Source of the DNA: Leptodactylus fallax
Taxonomy: Eukaryota > Chordata > Amphibia > Anura > Leptodactylidae
Reading direction: 5' to 3'
DNA length: 64,000 nt
Assembly: GCA_947044405.1 (NCBI GenBank)
Contig: CAMRHE010000076.1
Span: forward strand, 5,996,001-6,060,000
Below, in pieces: positions 25,730 to 37,819 of this stretch. Under the pieces are notes generated by a model. That model was not told the origin of the DNA. It worked only from the letters and a program-made list of their open reading frames with translations, and did no database searches. Within the stretch, counting starts at the first letter, position 1, and each line of letters starts with the position of its first letter. The position numbers and the translations under genes are program-made.

Positions 25730-26415
25730 AAAAAAAAAGTAGTAAAATTCCAGAGATCAAATTCAAAGTCTAAGGGGCACTGAATTATGGATTTGTAAAA
25801 ACAGTATTCTGATGAAATGATAGATACCATTTCATTCCATAATCTCACTACAGAGATCTGGCTTTATGAAAAGGTCTTAAAAGTTGCGTACCTGAACGCC
25901 CATCTGGACTAGGTTAGGAGCAATCTCCTTGGTATGTCGTATCCAAGAACAATTTAATAGGCTTAAGAATAGCTTATTAGCGTAAGAAAGTAGAAAGAAT
26001 TAGAAAAGGGACTTGTAGGGAATGGAATATCCTTAAAGCGACAGTCTGGATACCAAACTAGACGCTCATTTTGGCACTCCCATAGGGTGAATAACATAAT
26101 GGTGGAGTTATATAAAGCATACCTAGTTTCCATTTCTAGGGTAGAGGAAGGTTAGTGACATGACTAGTTGTCTCCCCCAAACACTAATATTCAGCTAATG
26201 TGCCCATTCAAATACAAGCCCTCTCTTACCTGTCCTATTAGTTGGACATGTCCAGATGTGTGTATCACAAGATAACCAGCTTTTCTAAAAACAACATGAT
26301 TTTGTGACAAGTTATCACAAAATTATATAGATTTTGTTAGCATGTCCGGATATTGAACTGACTTGGTTTCATGATAAATTGGAGTCCTTAACTTATTAGA
26401 GATCAGTTAAATATG
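25730..26415. other. No gene recognised
   Basis: Mixed sequence; 26030-26140 has AAAGCGACAGTCTGGATACC wording of a common interspersed repeat. Nothing else. Confidence 0.4.
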
Positions 26416-26423
26416 GACACATC

Positions 26424-26716
26424 CAGAGTTTGACTGGGGTATCTTGGGCCCACCAAAGGAATTGATACTAAGGGCTCACCCTTCATCTATACAAATTATA
26501 TCATGTCTTTTATATGGCACCCATACAACTTATCCATCAGGTCTAATGGGGTATTGGCAATCTACCCACAACAAATAGACCAAAGTGTCAAGTGATTGGC
26601 TCTAAAAATAAGTCCAAAAATGGTTGCCATCTGATGGATTTTTGAGACCATTTTTATATCAAAACATTGGCCCAACAAGGGATTCTCTGGTGCTCTGGTG
26701 GGCCAGTCCAACCGTG
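26424..26716. mobile_element. hAT-type palindromic element (CAGRGTTKGACTGG ends)
   Basis: Starts CAGAGTTTGACTGG and ends CCAGTCCAACCGTG. Flanks GACACATC (26416-26423) and GACAAATG (26717-26724) agree at six of eight. Inner GGGCCCACC / GGTGGGCC also pair. The same family appears nested at 42299-42686. Confidence 0.7.
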
Positions 26717-26724
26717 GACAAATG

Positions 26725-27750
26725 TGTAGAAGCAAATTTGCCCCAAACTATTAACTAAATGAAAATGTTATGGGTATGGAGGCAAGGGGATGTGTCCGTT
26801 TTTCTCCAGATAGATCATGTTCTCTTTGTTCTCATGGCAGATAACCTGTGAGAGATGTCTGTCAGCAAATGACTCCCCTCTTCCCATTGCTAACACATGA
26901 ATGCTCAACAGAACTGAGTATAAGCATGAGGGTTCAGAAGGAATAGCTAGGAGAAGATTTAGTCAGTTCAACAGAAAATGGGAACAGGAAAATGGGCAGA
27001 AAAGTGGAGAAAGGAGCATTTTTCAATGATAACATATATTACACATTTTTTTCTTACTTAGTAGTATTGATTTATGCAAAGTTTGCTGAAAAATGACTAC
27101 TTAAGGCTAGGTTAGCTTGATGACAAAAATGGGGCACACAACGTAAGGCCAACACAGAAGGACTGGCCATTACTAACAATGTAGCTATTATTATCTTCAG
27201 GTTATCTTTTAGAATTCATTGACTATGTGAAAGTGGGTTGTGTTATATCTTTGGGATGTAATTACATTTATAGAACAATGGTAATGTTTTACCAATCTTT
27301 TCTGAAAATGTCCATAATGCGCGCCGTATATCAATCAAAGTTAATGGCTGATCCTTTGTTACGGGTGATGTCACGTTTCAACAATTGTTCTTTATTAGTG
27401 TAATTGCTATTAAAAAAGAGCCATTTATCTTATCCCAAAGTATAAATTGACTGTGCGTCTATGGTACATTTCCGTGATTAGTCATATTGTGACTACATTT
27501 CTTTATAGACTTCGGACTTGTTTAATGTATACCAAGAGAACTCAGCAGACAATACCTGCTGTCACTGTAGCTTATTAATATAATGATAGACTACAGATGT
27601 TACAATGCATCGTGAGGGAAAAAAAAGCGAGAAATTCCTATCCAGATGACTAACTGGCTGCCCTATTATCACAAAAACATCACGAGGACCCATCAAAAGC
27701 AAAAGGATAAGTGAACAGAGGGTACATATAGCTCAAAAACAAAAGTGACT
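26725..27750. other. No gene; conserved-looking 3' part
   Basis: 27200-27640 is complex and non-repetitive, with CACGTTTCAACAATTGTTC, GTGTAATTGCTATT and TTCCGTGATTAGTCATATTG. No coding frame. The rest is unremarkable. Confidence 0.35.
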
Positions 27751-27753
27751 TTA

Positions 27754-28585
27754 GGGCTGAGTCCCCACGTTGCTGAAATGCAGCTTTTTTTGTTGCAGAT
27801 TTTGCTGGGGTTTTTTGAGCCAAAGCCAGGAGTGGATTGAGTAGGGAGAAATATAAGAACTTCCTATATATTTCCCATTCCTATTGTAACGTCTCTGCCT
27901 GTTCGGGTCTCTGCACCACCCTCCGCCCGCATGCGGCGGCGCAGGAGGAGTGCTCAGTTTGATTCCTTGTTTAAGATTCTTGTTGCTCAGTCTGAACACT
28001 GTCCTAGACTATGTAATTGATTTTCTGCCACACCCATCTCCTTCACCTTGGTTTCCCTCTGCTCCACTAATAGTTAATTTTAGCCTTACCTGTGTGATTG
28101 ACAGCCTATCGTCCTATCAAGTCTGGGGCGGGTTTTTCCTTCCTATTTATTCTTTGCTCACCCCCCTTTACTCTGTGCTTTACTCCTGACCTTTGGCTTT
28201 GCCTGTGACTATTCTCTTGGATTGTGATTTTCTACTGCATTGCTCGACTGTTACCGACCCCTTGGCTAGCTGACCTCCCTTTGTTGTTGTTTGTCCTGTC
28301 TGCGTTCTTTGTTGTCACCTATATTAGGAAGGGACTGTCGACTGGTTGCTGGCTGTCACCTAGGACAGATGGGGCAAGTTAGCCAGGGACAGTGGGGGGT
28401 TTTCAGCTTAGGGTCCACTGTCTTGTTGTGCCCCCTCCCCCTAGGGCTCTGCAGCAGCACTGGGGAATTGCTCAACTGGCAATTCCCTTACACCTTTTGT
28501 AGCCATTCTTGACTTTGGCTCAAAAAAAAATGCAATAAAATCTGCAACAAAAAAAGCTGCGTTTCCCGAACGTGGGGCCTCAGCC
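27754..28585. mobile_element. Palindromic MITE (as 182-398) split by an insertion
   Basis: Ends GGGCTGAGTCCCCACGTTGC and CGTGGGGCCTCAGCC, flanked by TTA (27751-27753) and TAA (28586-28588). The element is interrupted between TTTCCCATTC and CTTTTGTAGCC by 27885-28492; removing that insertion and one target copy restores the arrangement seen in the other two copies. Confidence 0.8.
27885..28492 (+). mobile_element. Solo-LTR-like insertion, 608 bases
   Basis: Begins TGTAACGTCTCTGCC and ends AATTCCCTTACA, giving the TG...CA ends of retroviral-type LTRs. Flanks CCTAT (27880-27884) and CCTTT (28493-28497) fit a 5-base target duplication with one change; uninterrupted relatives read CCTTTT at this point. 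The interior is pyrimidine-rich with no reading frame of note and no internal retrotransposon genes, as expected after LTR-LTR recombination. Orientation is not certain. Confidence 0.65.
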
Positions 28586-28599
28586 TAAAGAAAATCTAG

Positions 28600-28990
28600 A
28601 GGTTGGGCTCAACAACTGATACATGTATAATGAAGAGGTATTCATAGCTGTGTGGACAGTGGATTGCATCCTGGTTAAGGCGGGAACTGTGATGTACAGT
28701 GGGTGCTGATGGCTCTCTGCCATTGACATACATTGTTGTCATCTCGGATTCCATTTGATTGACAGGAAAATAATGTACAATGTTTTTACTCCCAATAATC
28801 GGACTGAATTTGCAAAATTTGCAGGATGAAAGATGCTCAACTGTTGGCAGCACATCGCTTTGTGTAAACAGGATTATGCTGCTGGTAATAAAGGAGCAAA
28901 TGCAAGATATGGGCCCCATGGAAATTGGCTTTCAATAACTGCTCTAATAATGCTTCTCTGTGCAAGGGGACACTCTCACTGCACAGATGT
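28600..28990. other. Conserved-looking non-coding block
   Basis: Complex sequence with CAATAACTGCTCTAATAATG and CCATTTGATTGACAGG. The 107-codon minus-strand frame over it has no domain. Looks like a conserved non-coding element by composition only. Confidence 0.35.
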
Positions 28991-29033
28991 TACCGTCTGG
29001 TAGGGCTTTAGGATTTATTGCTCTCTTATGATG

Positions 29034-29590
29034 TACAGTACCATGCAAAAGTTTTAGATGGTAGTGGAAAAATGCTGCAAAGTAAGAATGCTTTCAAAAC
29101 AAGAAGGGTTAATAGTTTATTTTTGTTATTTAGCAGAATGAAGTGAATGAAGAAAAGAGAAATGTAAATCCCATCAATATTTGGTGTGACCTTTGCCCTT
29201 TGCCTTCCATCAGTTCTTCTCAGTACTTGCAAACAGTTTTTGGCAGAACTGGGCAGGGAGGTTGTTCCCGCCGCCATCTTGGAGAAATAAAGCACAGATC
29301 TTCTGTGGATGTTGCTTGCTCCAATCCTTCTGTCTCTTCATGTAATCCCAGACAGACTGGATGATGATGAGATCAGGGCTATATCTGTGGGGGCCGGATC
29401 ATCACTTCCAGGACTCCTCCTCCAAAGGGCAAAGGTCACACCAAATATTGATGAGATTTACATTTCTCTTTTCTTCATTCACTTCATTTAGTTAATTGAC
29501 AAAAATAATGTATTAACCCTTCTATTTCTGAAAGCATTCTTACTGCAGCAGCATTTTTCCCACACCTGTCTACAATTGTTTTTGTTGTGT
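29034..29590 (-). mobile_element. Tc1-like remnant with transposase fragment
   Basis: Left end TACAGTACCATGCAAAAG, and inverted GAAAAATGCTGC...GTAAGAATGCTTTC blocks at about 29068-29095 and 29530-29560. The right outermost end is decayed. On the minus strand, about 29420-29215 encodes SPDLIIIQSVWDYMKRQKDW, the third catalytic block of a Tc1 transposase, with Gln where the catalytic Glu normally sits. The N-terminal and middle domains are deleted. Same family as 41956-42827. Confidence 0.8.
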
Positions 29591-29599
29591 TTTCCTACT

Positions 29600-31280
29600 G
29601 TTTTTAGCTATTATATCATTGTACTTTTTATATTTGGTTTGTCATACTTTGAAAATAAATAAAAAGATATTCATGGAAAAAAAATGGAGCAAATTTGCCT
29701 AAACAATTGATCTTCAGGCATTTATAGTGCAAATAACTGTTCTACGTAAATGGAGCTAAATGAGTGGCAACCTGCTGTGCTGTCGATCAGGCCTTGTTAA
29801 ATACTGATACCCAGCCCATGTAAATTGCCATAAGATGTCTATTACTGGCTGAAGTAGACATAGCTATCAGGCTTTGTGCTCCCTCAACTAATGGCATAGA
29901 GCTAATTGCTTATCGATGATCATCACTTTGTTGTCCTTTAGCTAAATCTTCACCAAGGTGCCAATTTCTTTAGCAGACTGCAATCCATCAGTAAGCCATT
30001 GGAAAAATTAGGACAGTCCCTTATATGCAGTGTAGTGTATACTAGCCTAGTACAGTATTCTCCAAAAATTAATGGGCCCCTTACCAGTAGCGCCTCTAGT
30101 ACACAGTTAAAAAAAAATCAATAAAAAACTAAAAATTCAAATCACCCCCTTTTCCCTAGATTTGAAATAAAGGTAAATAAACAAACATAAATTATACACC
30201 CCATTGTCGAATTTGGGTGATTCCCGTCTTTTGACTGAGCCTGGAGCCTCTACATATGTGTTCCTTCTAGTTGTCACCGATATGACCTGTTAGATGTCAG
30301 ATGGTCATAGAAAAGTATATTAAAATTCATTTGTAGGTGGAAATACCCTTAAGATTCAGGAACCTTGGTGACACTCCCCATCATATTTCGGTGTCGGAAA
30401 GTGTCAGAACATCAGACTCTCTGATAAGGCTGGTAAGAAATACACTGTATTAGTAGTAGTAACTGTAGTAGTCAATTTATGCAATCTGCTGTTAGCAAGG
30501 CAGCATAGAACAAGCCTTTACATAAGACACTGCCAGGGAGTCGGAGCCGTTCTCGAGTAAAAACTCACATATGTTATAAATTCATGTTTGTGGGCCTAGC
30601 TTATTAAAAAGATGATGTCAGACAGTAAACTCTATGAAGATTTTACTATGAGGATGAGGTTCACAACCAAATGCTCTGAATTAACTGTAAAGTCTTTTAT
30701 AAACTTGGAAATACTTCAAATAGCTTCAGAATTCTCAAAAATTTCACTATATACGATATATACTATAAGTAGAATGGCAGTAAAGTGAATAGTAACTGAG
30801 CTGCTCCTTTCCACTTGTTAAAAGTCTGTACAGTTAAGTAATTGATTCTTTCCTCTGTTTTTCATGCAAAATACAGTGGGAGAAAGTTATCAAACCCTGC
30901 ATTCTAGAGCTAAAAAGTCCCAAAGTAGAGTTTTGCAACTTTTTGAGCTCATTTGTGCCAAAATTTTATGAAAATATTATGATTTGAGATTTTTACAGAC
31001 ACTCCACCTTTGAAAAGTAGATGGGAAAGTGGTTGTGGTCACCCTGTCTAGTTGTCTGTACTCCAGATTTAGCAATTCTGTAGGCATTTCAATGCTGTGA
31101 GTGAGTGGTGTAAAAAGAAGAGTAACATCCAAGGACTGGTGTGTTAGATAGATGGGTAAATTTTATCCAACATCGTGCAACATTTTATAAATTTGGTGCA
31201 AATTACTCCAATGCAGACTAGAAGAAAGTCTCTTTAGTGCCACCTATAGGACTCTTTCAAAGGTCTTTATATGGTGGGAC
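29600..31280. other. No gene recognised
   Basis: Unique AT-rich sequence; 29750-30000 and 30430-30560 look non-repetitive and complex. 30875-31210 has diffuse repeat wording (GTGGGAGAAAGTTATCAAAC). No coding signature. Confidence 0.4.
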
Positions 31281-31289
31281 ATTGACTTA

Positions 31290-31437
31290 CGCTAGGTTCA
31301 CATCTGCCCTTGGGTTTCCGTTCTTGGGGACCCGAAAACGGAAACCCAATCCACTTAAAAAAAACCCGTAGACCCCCATAGACTATATGGGGGACAGAAT
31401 TCCCGAATGGATACCAAGCACTGGTGTGAATCCAGCC
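31290..31437. mobile_element. Short palindromic element (GGTTCACATCTG family)
   Basis: TTA at 31287-31289 and 31438-31440. Arms CGCTAGGTTCACATCTG and TGGTGTGAATCCAGCC pair. Confidence 0.75.
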
Positions 31438-31444
31438 TTACAGT

Positions 31445-32140
31445 GTTGGCACTATAGACAGTTTACTTAGCCGTTGGGTTGAGTTTTTGCTCAAAATTTG
31501 CATTTTTGGAGAAAAAACACACAGTGTAAACACAGCCAAAATATGGTTTTAATTTGGCTATACACTTTAAGATGTTATCTGCAGATCACTGCTATAGGTA
31601 GCTCAATTTTGTGAGATCTACTGACAAGCTGTGGTGGGGGGATCTGAAAAATGTCTCCCAATAAGTATAAATATTTTTAGATGGATATTTTTAGATAGAT
31701 AGTTTTAGATACATAGATATGAAACTGTTAAACATAATGTTCAATAACTTGTCAGAAAAAAAGGACAACTTGAAGACTGCTATTTTTTGTTTTTAAAATA
31801 TATGTAAAAATGTTCTCTAACAAAAGTTGTCATTTACACATCAGGATAAAATGTATATATTGTATATATTCATAATAAATTGATCATTGAAGCTTGATCG
31901 CATTCTGTTTTCTGCTCTATTGCTCTGTTCTTGTTTTCTTTTAGATACAATGGAGTACTCTTCTGTGTTTTTGGGGATTTTTTTTTTTCTATTTTCTATT
32001 CTTTTTACCATTTTTATCCCATGGAACTTTCAGTCTCGATTTAACTCCATGAAGTTTTATTGAAAGTCAGAAAAAACAATGGATAGTTACAGTATACTGC
32101 ATACATCAATATTTCCATATTAAAAATATAGGAAAAAGTC
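31445..32140. other. No gene recognised
   Basis: AT-rich with homopolymer runs. Around 31675-31715 a GATA/TTTTAGATA-like repeat patch. Confidence 0.5.
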
Positions 32141-32149
32141 TGAACCCAA

Positions 32150-33060
32150 AATAATATTTAGGAACTTGTAAGATGAATTGTAAAGGTGTAGAGCCAAGGA
32201 ACTGAATGAACAATGATGACGCAAGAGCTCAACAGTCTTTTATATTTTGTCCTATTTCTTTTTTTTGAGATGCCCTCAAATTTTCCATTTTCCTGGCGTT
32301 AATAGATACTAAGAAAAAAATGAGTCTTGTTCCTATGTTTCTTCAATTGGGACATAAGGTAAGTCCAAATTCTTAGTGTGGGGGAAAGAACTATATAAAG
32401 CTTCAGCATCGATCCAGACTATCTAGTATGTTAAGAAGATCAGTAGTGTCCCTTGTGTAAGGGGGTAAAGCAAAAGGGCATCAGATCTTACTGACATAGA
32501 CTTTGGGAAGCCCATAAATTGTTAAGACCAGTGGATAAATGGAAAATAGAACGTATATGCCCTCTGGTCGATATGTTGAACATCAAGAACTTCTTTTAAG
32601 ATAGACTGAAGATCTTCCTGAAAGAGGTCCATTGGACCTTTTTAATAACTTTGTAGCTCAACTGTCCAGAACGGTCAAACACATTTTCTATACTGTTTGG
32701 AATTCGGGATCACAATGTTGCACCTTTGTCCGAGGTCTTGATCATTACACTTCTATTCTTTTTTAAGTCATAGTGCTTTCATCTCCTGTCTATTAGTTCT
32801 GTTGAAATTTCATTGAAGGTTTTCTAGCTTGGGTATAATTGACTTAAAAAGTAAATCAATAATATTTTCACCTGCCTTTGGGGGCATCCTAGTGTTTTTA
32901 GGCTTCAGCTGAGTGAACAGATCCGCACTACTATCTGATTCCCTTTATTCCATCACCAACATCTGGTCCGGAAAACCCGTAAATCATTAGGATCGATACC
33001 CAATTCAGAAAAGTTAGCATTAAAAGTTTGATGATTTTACACCGGCACAATTTCCTGGCA
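32150..33060 (-). pseudogene. Penelope-like element reverse transcriptase fossil
   Basis: On the minus strand the region near 32780-32710 reads ELIDRRxKHYDLKKNRSVMI then KTSDKGATL, matching the KNxxIVIKPADKGGxxV block that opens Penelope-like reverse transcriptases. Further along, about 32470-32411 gives LPPYTRDTTDLLNILDSLD, matching the LPSYxRDTxDLLNIL block, then a degraded SLYxxIPHxxG-like stretch (about 32400-32370). The pieces lie in order but in different frames with many stops, so this is an old dead copy. Sequence to about 33480 may be the element's 5' part. Penelope-like elements copy themselves by reverse transcription, usually with a GIY-YIG nuclease, which I did not see here. Confidence 0.7.
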
Positions 33061-33064
33061 AACA

Positions 33065-34640
33065 AGTGTTGGATTTGTTCATTTATCCATCGATGCTGAA
33101 GCATTCTTGATGAATTTTATACATGAATTCTACTGCTGATGTATTTTGGATTATTTATTGATCTTGAAGCATTTATCTACTATGACACAATTGCTGCATG
33201 ACGCGATACTGATAGGTTTTCCATGAATTTTGGATTGATTAATCCTTACATTGTATATATGTCCCTGATGATCGCTCGCGTGACCAACCAAAGAGAAATG
33301 CAATGGCTTTACTTATATTTGCCATAGTCATCAGAGCAAAGTAAGGCTCCCCACTTAGATTCCTGGAATCGGTCTTATCGGGGTGGCGATCTTGCTTTAA
33401 GTAAGTGTTGTAGAGTAAGTCTGAGGCTTCATTTTTAGCTATCAACATCCAAATGTTTTTTGGAGATTTTCCTATACTTGTAAATTTTGTAAAAAATAGA
33501 TTTGTGTTTCATTTGTGGTCCCCTCTGTGATTATTGACGCGCAGAGATGGACTGTTCACCTGGATAATAGAGCAGTGAAGGATGGGACCACAGTTTTTTA
33601 GTCATTTACCTTATTTCTTGAAGAGGACCTGTCACCCACCACTGACATATCTACTTTAATATATACTTGTATTCCTCCTGAAATAATAATATTTTCTTAG
33701 AATTCTGTGTTTTGCTGTTCCTCTATTATTCCTCCTTGAAATTTATGATTCGTTTGACAACTGGATGTTACCAGCCAGGAGAATTTCCTGGCATATAGTC
33801 AATTTATTAACCCAAGCCAAGTATTTTATGACTATACATGCTTATAAGAAGCCCATAAGAGACATACTCATGGACTCATTTTGCACTTGGACTCATATTC
33901 TCAGTCCAAGTGCAAAATTTGCAACTGGGGTCTTCACCTATCATTTGCCATTTACAGTATAATAATGAAGTCTTCGTATGTAGTAGAGAGGACCTTGGAC
34001 CCCTTAGGCACCAGATTGTGTGTGACCCTCCTGAATAGCTGACATGTAAATAGTGACTTGAGGGAATAATCTGAATTGACACAAATAAAGATTTCAGAGT
34101 CCCATAGCAGTGGAGCCCCCAATACTTTGCAGTTAAAGGTGACAATGGTGTGAATGTGGATGAAAGGCAACTCTTCCAACCCATTTTAAGAAAATGAAGA
34201 TTGTATAAGCCAAATCTGTACCAGAGCTTCCCAATGGTCACATACAACTTGGAAGGAGTATAGCAGTGCTCTTTGGATAACTTTGATTGTATTATGACTG
34301 CCATGTTGACATGTGCATAAGTCTTAATGCAAATTACTGTTTTATATATGGTCTTTAATGTTATATTTATATGAAGGCATAATGGCAATGTTCATCATTG
34401 AATGATCTGGTGGTTATCTCCTACAGTTGTTCTTTTCGTACCTTTCTTAACATGGTGTCAGGGAGACACTGCCATGAATGCCATGATTGATTGGTTGACA
34501 GATCCACCCCAGTGAAGGAAATCATAGATGTTGGGAGTCTAGATTTAGCCTAGTTTTCATGCCATTATGTTTTTTTTGGCAGAGAGTAGTTTGGTGGCAA
34601 TGAGAATTTGCCATTGTGAAGCAACGTGGTAATTGTGGGA
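33065..34640. other. No gene; repeat fragment and hairpin
   Basis: 33616-33800 carries GAAGAGGACCTGTCACC and other interspersed-repeat wording. A 170-codon minus-strand frame (33876-34388) has no domain, no codon periodicity I can see, and starts inside the hairpin at 33878-33918. Confidence 0.45.
33878..33918. repeat. Perfect 16-base hairpin
   Basis: ATTTTGCACTTGGACT (33878-33893), a 9-base loop, then its exact complement (33903-33918). Could be an RNA hairpin or a small replication error product. Confidence 0.9.
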
Positions 34641-34660
34641 GACTGTAGGAGTGCTACGAG

Positions 34661-34972
34661 CAGGGCTGTGGAGTCGGTAGGCCAAACGATCGACTCTGAC
34701 TCGACACGATCGATTCGACTCTATTTTGCCACAGCCTAACTCTTTCATAAATTGCTGACAACCATAGTCAAACAGACTAATGATTGTATTTCTATCAATA
34801 GAGTTAATATGCAACAATCTAGGAATCTATATCATTATATAATATTAATAATTGCATTATAAAAATAATGAATCAGTTTATTTTGAGTAGGAGGGGGTAA
34901 TTTTATTCTGACTCTGACTCTACCCAAAACTGGCACCGATTCTATGCCTCCGATTCTAGCTCCAGAGTCCGA
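34661..34972. mobile_element. hAT-type element (CAGGGCTGTGGAGTCGG end)
   Basis: Starts CAGGGCTGTGGAGTCGGTAG, a hAT-type terminus known across vertebrates. Flanked by identical 8-mers GCTACGAG at 34653-34660 and 34973-34980. The right terminus is degraded (CTCCAGAGTCCGA). Interior AT-rich, no transposase. Confidence 0.85.
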
Positions 34973-34984
34973 GCTACGAGTGCC

Positions 34985-37760
34985 TGTAACAGGGATCTGC
35001 ATGTGAGAAGCTATGAGAGACTCCGATGCCTGACTGGGTAAGAAAAATTAGTCTGGTTAAGAAAAGTGTGTGTGCCAGTTATCTGCCACCTCCCTACCTG
35101 TGCCACACTATATACACAGAGGCGCCACATTGGACTCTTACATATTTATAGCATTGCTGTAACAATTGAGTTTCTAGTTCCCTACATACACCAGAACATG
35201 GATACAAATATAACCCCTACAGCCTCTGTAACTATGCTTCTACTTTTAGAAATGACCTTTGCCGTCAATACCAATGTATAATTGAGCTTTTTGCCCTTAT
35301 GGTGGGCAATCTAACCCATAGCCACTCCTATGGTAACTATAACGGCACCTTCTGGCATTTGTTACCATCAGAATATTTTTTGCTTCAAGCATTTTTTTTT
35401 TATTTTGCGTATAATCCGAAGTATAGGATAGTTATCAGAATGAGAAATACATTTTTTCCGGCCCTGGTCTGTTTCAGATCCCGTAGATTACTTCTGCCTG
35501 GAGACGAGGCGTCTTGCTAGGGTTAGAGATTTCTGTCTCTTGATGTAGTTCATGGCAGGTATTTGGAAAATATCAAGCCCTGCACTTTAATGAAATGTGA
35601 TGTCTGATATGAGCCTGTGCCTGTTACCTTCATTTTATTGGTATTTTCTGCGCGTATTGATTTAAGCGAGGTATTTGTAATTTCTCCATATCAGACAATG
35701 AGCACATTTTAAGCAGGATCCAGGTTCCCACACACTAATAACACATACGTCTAATCTAAAAAATATTGGACAATGGCAACGGGATTCAGGAAAGCATCTG
35801 AGCAAATTAAAGCAGGCACCGAATGGAGAGATCTCATTGAAAGGGAGTAAATGAAAACAGTTGTACTGCCCTTAGTGATCGTTACAGGAACATTTCCCTC
35901 TAATGTCTTAATGGCAGAGCATTTTAATTCAGCTTTACAACTGTGGCAGATAATGTTCAGTATCTGCCTTTTGTAATGAAAATTGCTCTGCACATGAAAC
36001 ATTTATTAGTGGATTGCAGCAGCTCCGACCGCTAAGCATGTGGAAACAAAAGTTATAGATTGATTCTAGGATTACATATGTGAAAAATGCACTTTGTGTT
36101 TGCCAAGCCCACCCACATGTAATGTTTGGAGGGGATTTGTTTCTATGTAGAATATAGTGTACGCTTGTGTAGATTGGAAAGGATAATTTGTTCTTGGCTG
36201 TAAATGTAAACCTGTAGAATCGGATTAACAGAAAAAAAAAAAAAAACCTGAATACAAAAAGTTGACGAGCGGCAAAAAATTTAAATGAGTCCCTTGTCTA
36301 CTGCACCACGGTGGAAGGTCTTGAGTTTGTGGTTCCAGAGATCTTTATTAGAATTTATCAGAATAAAATATAACAAGGTAAGTATATCGGGACATAGGAC
36401 ATGTCCATAAGGAAAAAGATATGACAAGGTTCATCAATTAGTACCACAGAAGGTTGTACAGTAGCCTAAACAGGTCTTACATTTTATACCCGGTCTTGAC
36501 TTTGTATGCCGGTTCTTCTCTTACCTTAGATCAGTTTTAAATGGCCAAGTATACTGCAACTGCTGCTAATATGTACTGTTTATTATGTGAAAGAAACACC
36601 CAATGTGAATATATGTGTGTGCCCTTGGCTAATAGCTGGTGGGGTGAATAATTCCCATCCTTGAGTGGTGTGACAGATATATCTCTTATCAGGCCAATGA
36701 TCCAAAGATCAGGCCAAGTTCTTACGCATCCCTCTTACAAGTCAATTTAATTCTACTAATTTTTGTGGTACTTAGGAAGAGCCCCAGTTCTTCCCACATA
36801 TAAGGACTAGGGCAACACTGGACAAACCACTTACCTTTCTATGGGCTGCCTCTATGGTACAGTGTAAAGCTGGCCATATGCATTAGATGTGTATCAGCAA
36901 AACCCAACATTTTTGTTGGGATTAGCCAACCATCTAATGATGGTAGGTGCCAGTGGTTGGAAAATGGGTCGGATACTGAGAGAGAGAGACCTCCTACCCT
37001 CTCCCAGTTCAGTACACATATATCACCCTGTCAGGTATGCATGCCAAAGGGAGAAACATACTGGTGTCAGCTATGTAAAGTATATGGTTGGCTTCAGAGA
37101 ATATATGCACATCCAGTGTTGGTTGCACTACAAACTTTTTCTTATCATTTCACACCTAGGACAGATCATTAATACAATGTAAAAGGTTAGTATAGAGAGT
37201 ATTATCTCATAAGAAATAGACCCCTAGTGGTAAGTAGTTGTCTCCAAGGTCACCTCCATATTGGATTGTCTTCTGATAGAATTTTGAGGCCCATTATTGT
37301 GTCAGAGCTTGACTTCACCAAAGAATCTCTGTAGTCTGATGGCCCAATCCAAGCCAGCCATGATGCACACTGTATGTCTTAGACTTTGCTTGAATAGCCA
37401 GTCACAAAAGACATAAGCAGGAGTGGATAAGATTATGGAAATCTTCATAAAATAACTATTGTGGCTTGGTTCCCACAGCAGTTCTACCATGCATTTTTTT
37501 TTCTGGTAAAGTCGGAACAATTCCCAGAGAAGGATAAGGATAAAATTACCAGAAGGAAGACATTAGCATCTTCTCTATGGATTTTTTACTGTATTTTCTA
37601 TTAAAGCAAAGTAAAACAGCCACTAAATCCAAGGCATGAAGCCTGATGATGTAGAAGATTTGATGTTCTGTTATGTACTTATAATAATATTCTCAGTAAG
37701 AAGGCGGCAAGTACTTAATGGATTTCCAGGGTTACTCTTAAGTGTGTAGATTCTATTCGA
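34985..37760. other. No gene; one conserved-looking segment
   Basis: 35620-36060 is complex and non-repetitive (CTGCGCGTATTGATTTAAGC, AATTTCTCCATATCAGACA). 36865-36990 has the CCATATGCATTAGATG palindromic-element wording. A poly-A tract is at about 36232-36246. No coding signature. Confidence 0.4.
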
Positions 37761-37764
37761 CCTC

Positions 37765-37817
37765 TAATAATAATAATAATAATAATAATTATTATTATTA
37801 TTATTATTATTATTATT
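37765..37817. repeat. (TAA)n-(TTA)n perfect triplet palindrome
   Basis: (TAA) repeats run to 37789 and then invert to (TTA) to 37817, so the whole tract is self-complementary. Confidence 0.95.
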
Positions 37818-37819
37818 GT

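Noticed and set aside
27885..28492. Complete endogenous retroelement
   Set aside because: Only one LTR-like segment; no internal genes or second LTR in the window.
29026..29295. 89-codon minus-strand frame as a gene
   Set aside because: It covers the end of a Tc1-like remnant and is out of frame with its transposase.
33876..34388. 170-codon minus-strand frame
   Set aside because: No recognisable domain or motif, begins in a hairpin, overlaps unique non-coding-looking DNA.
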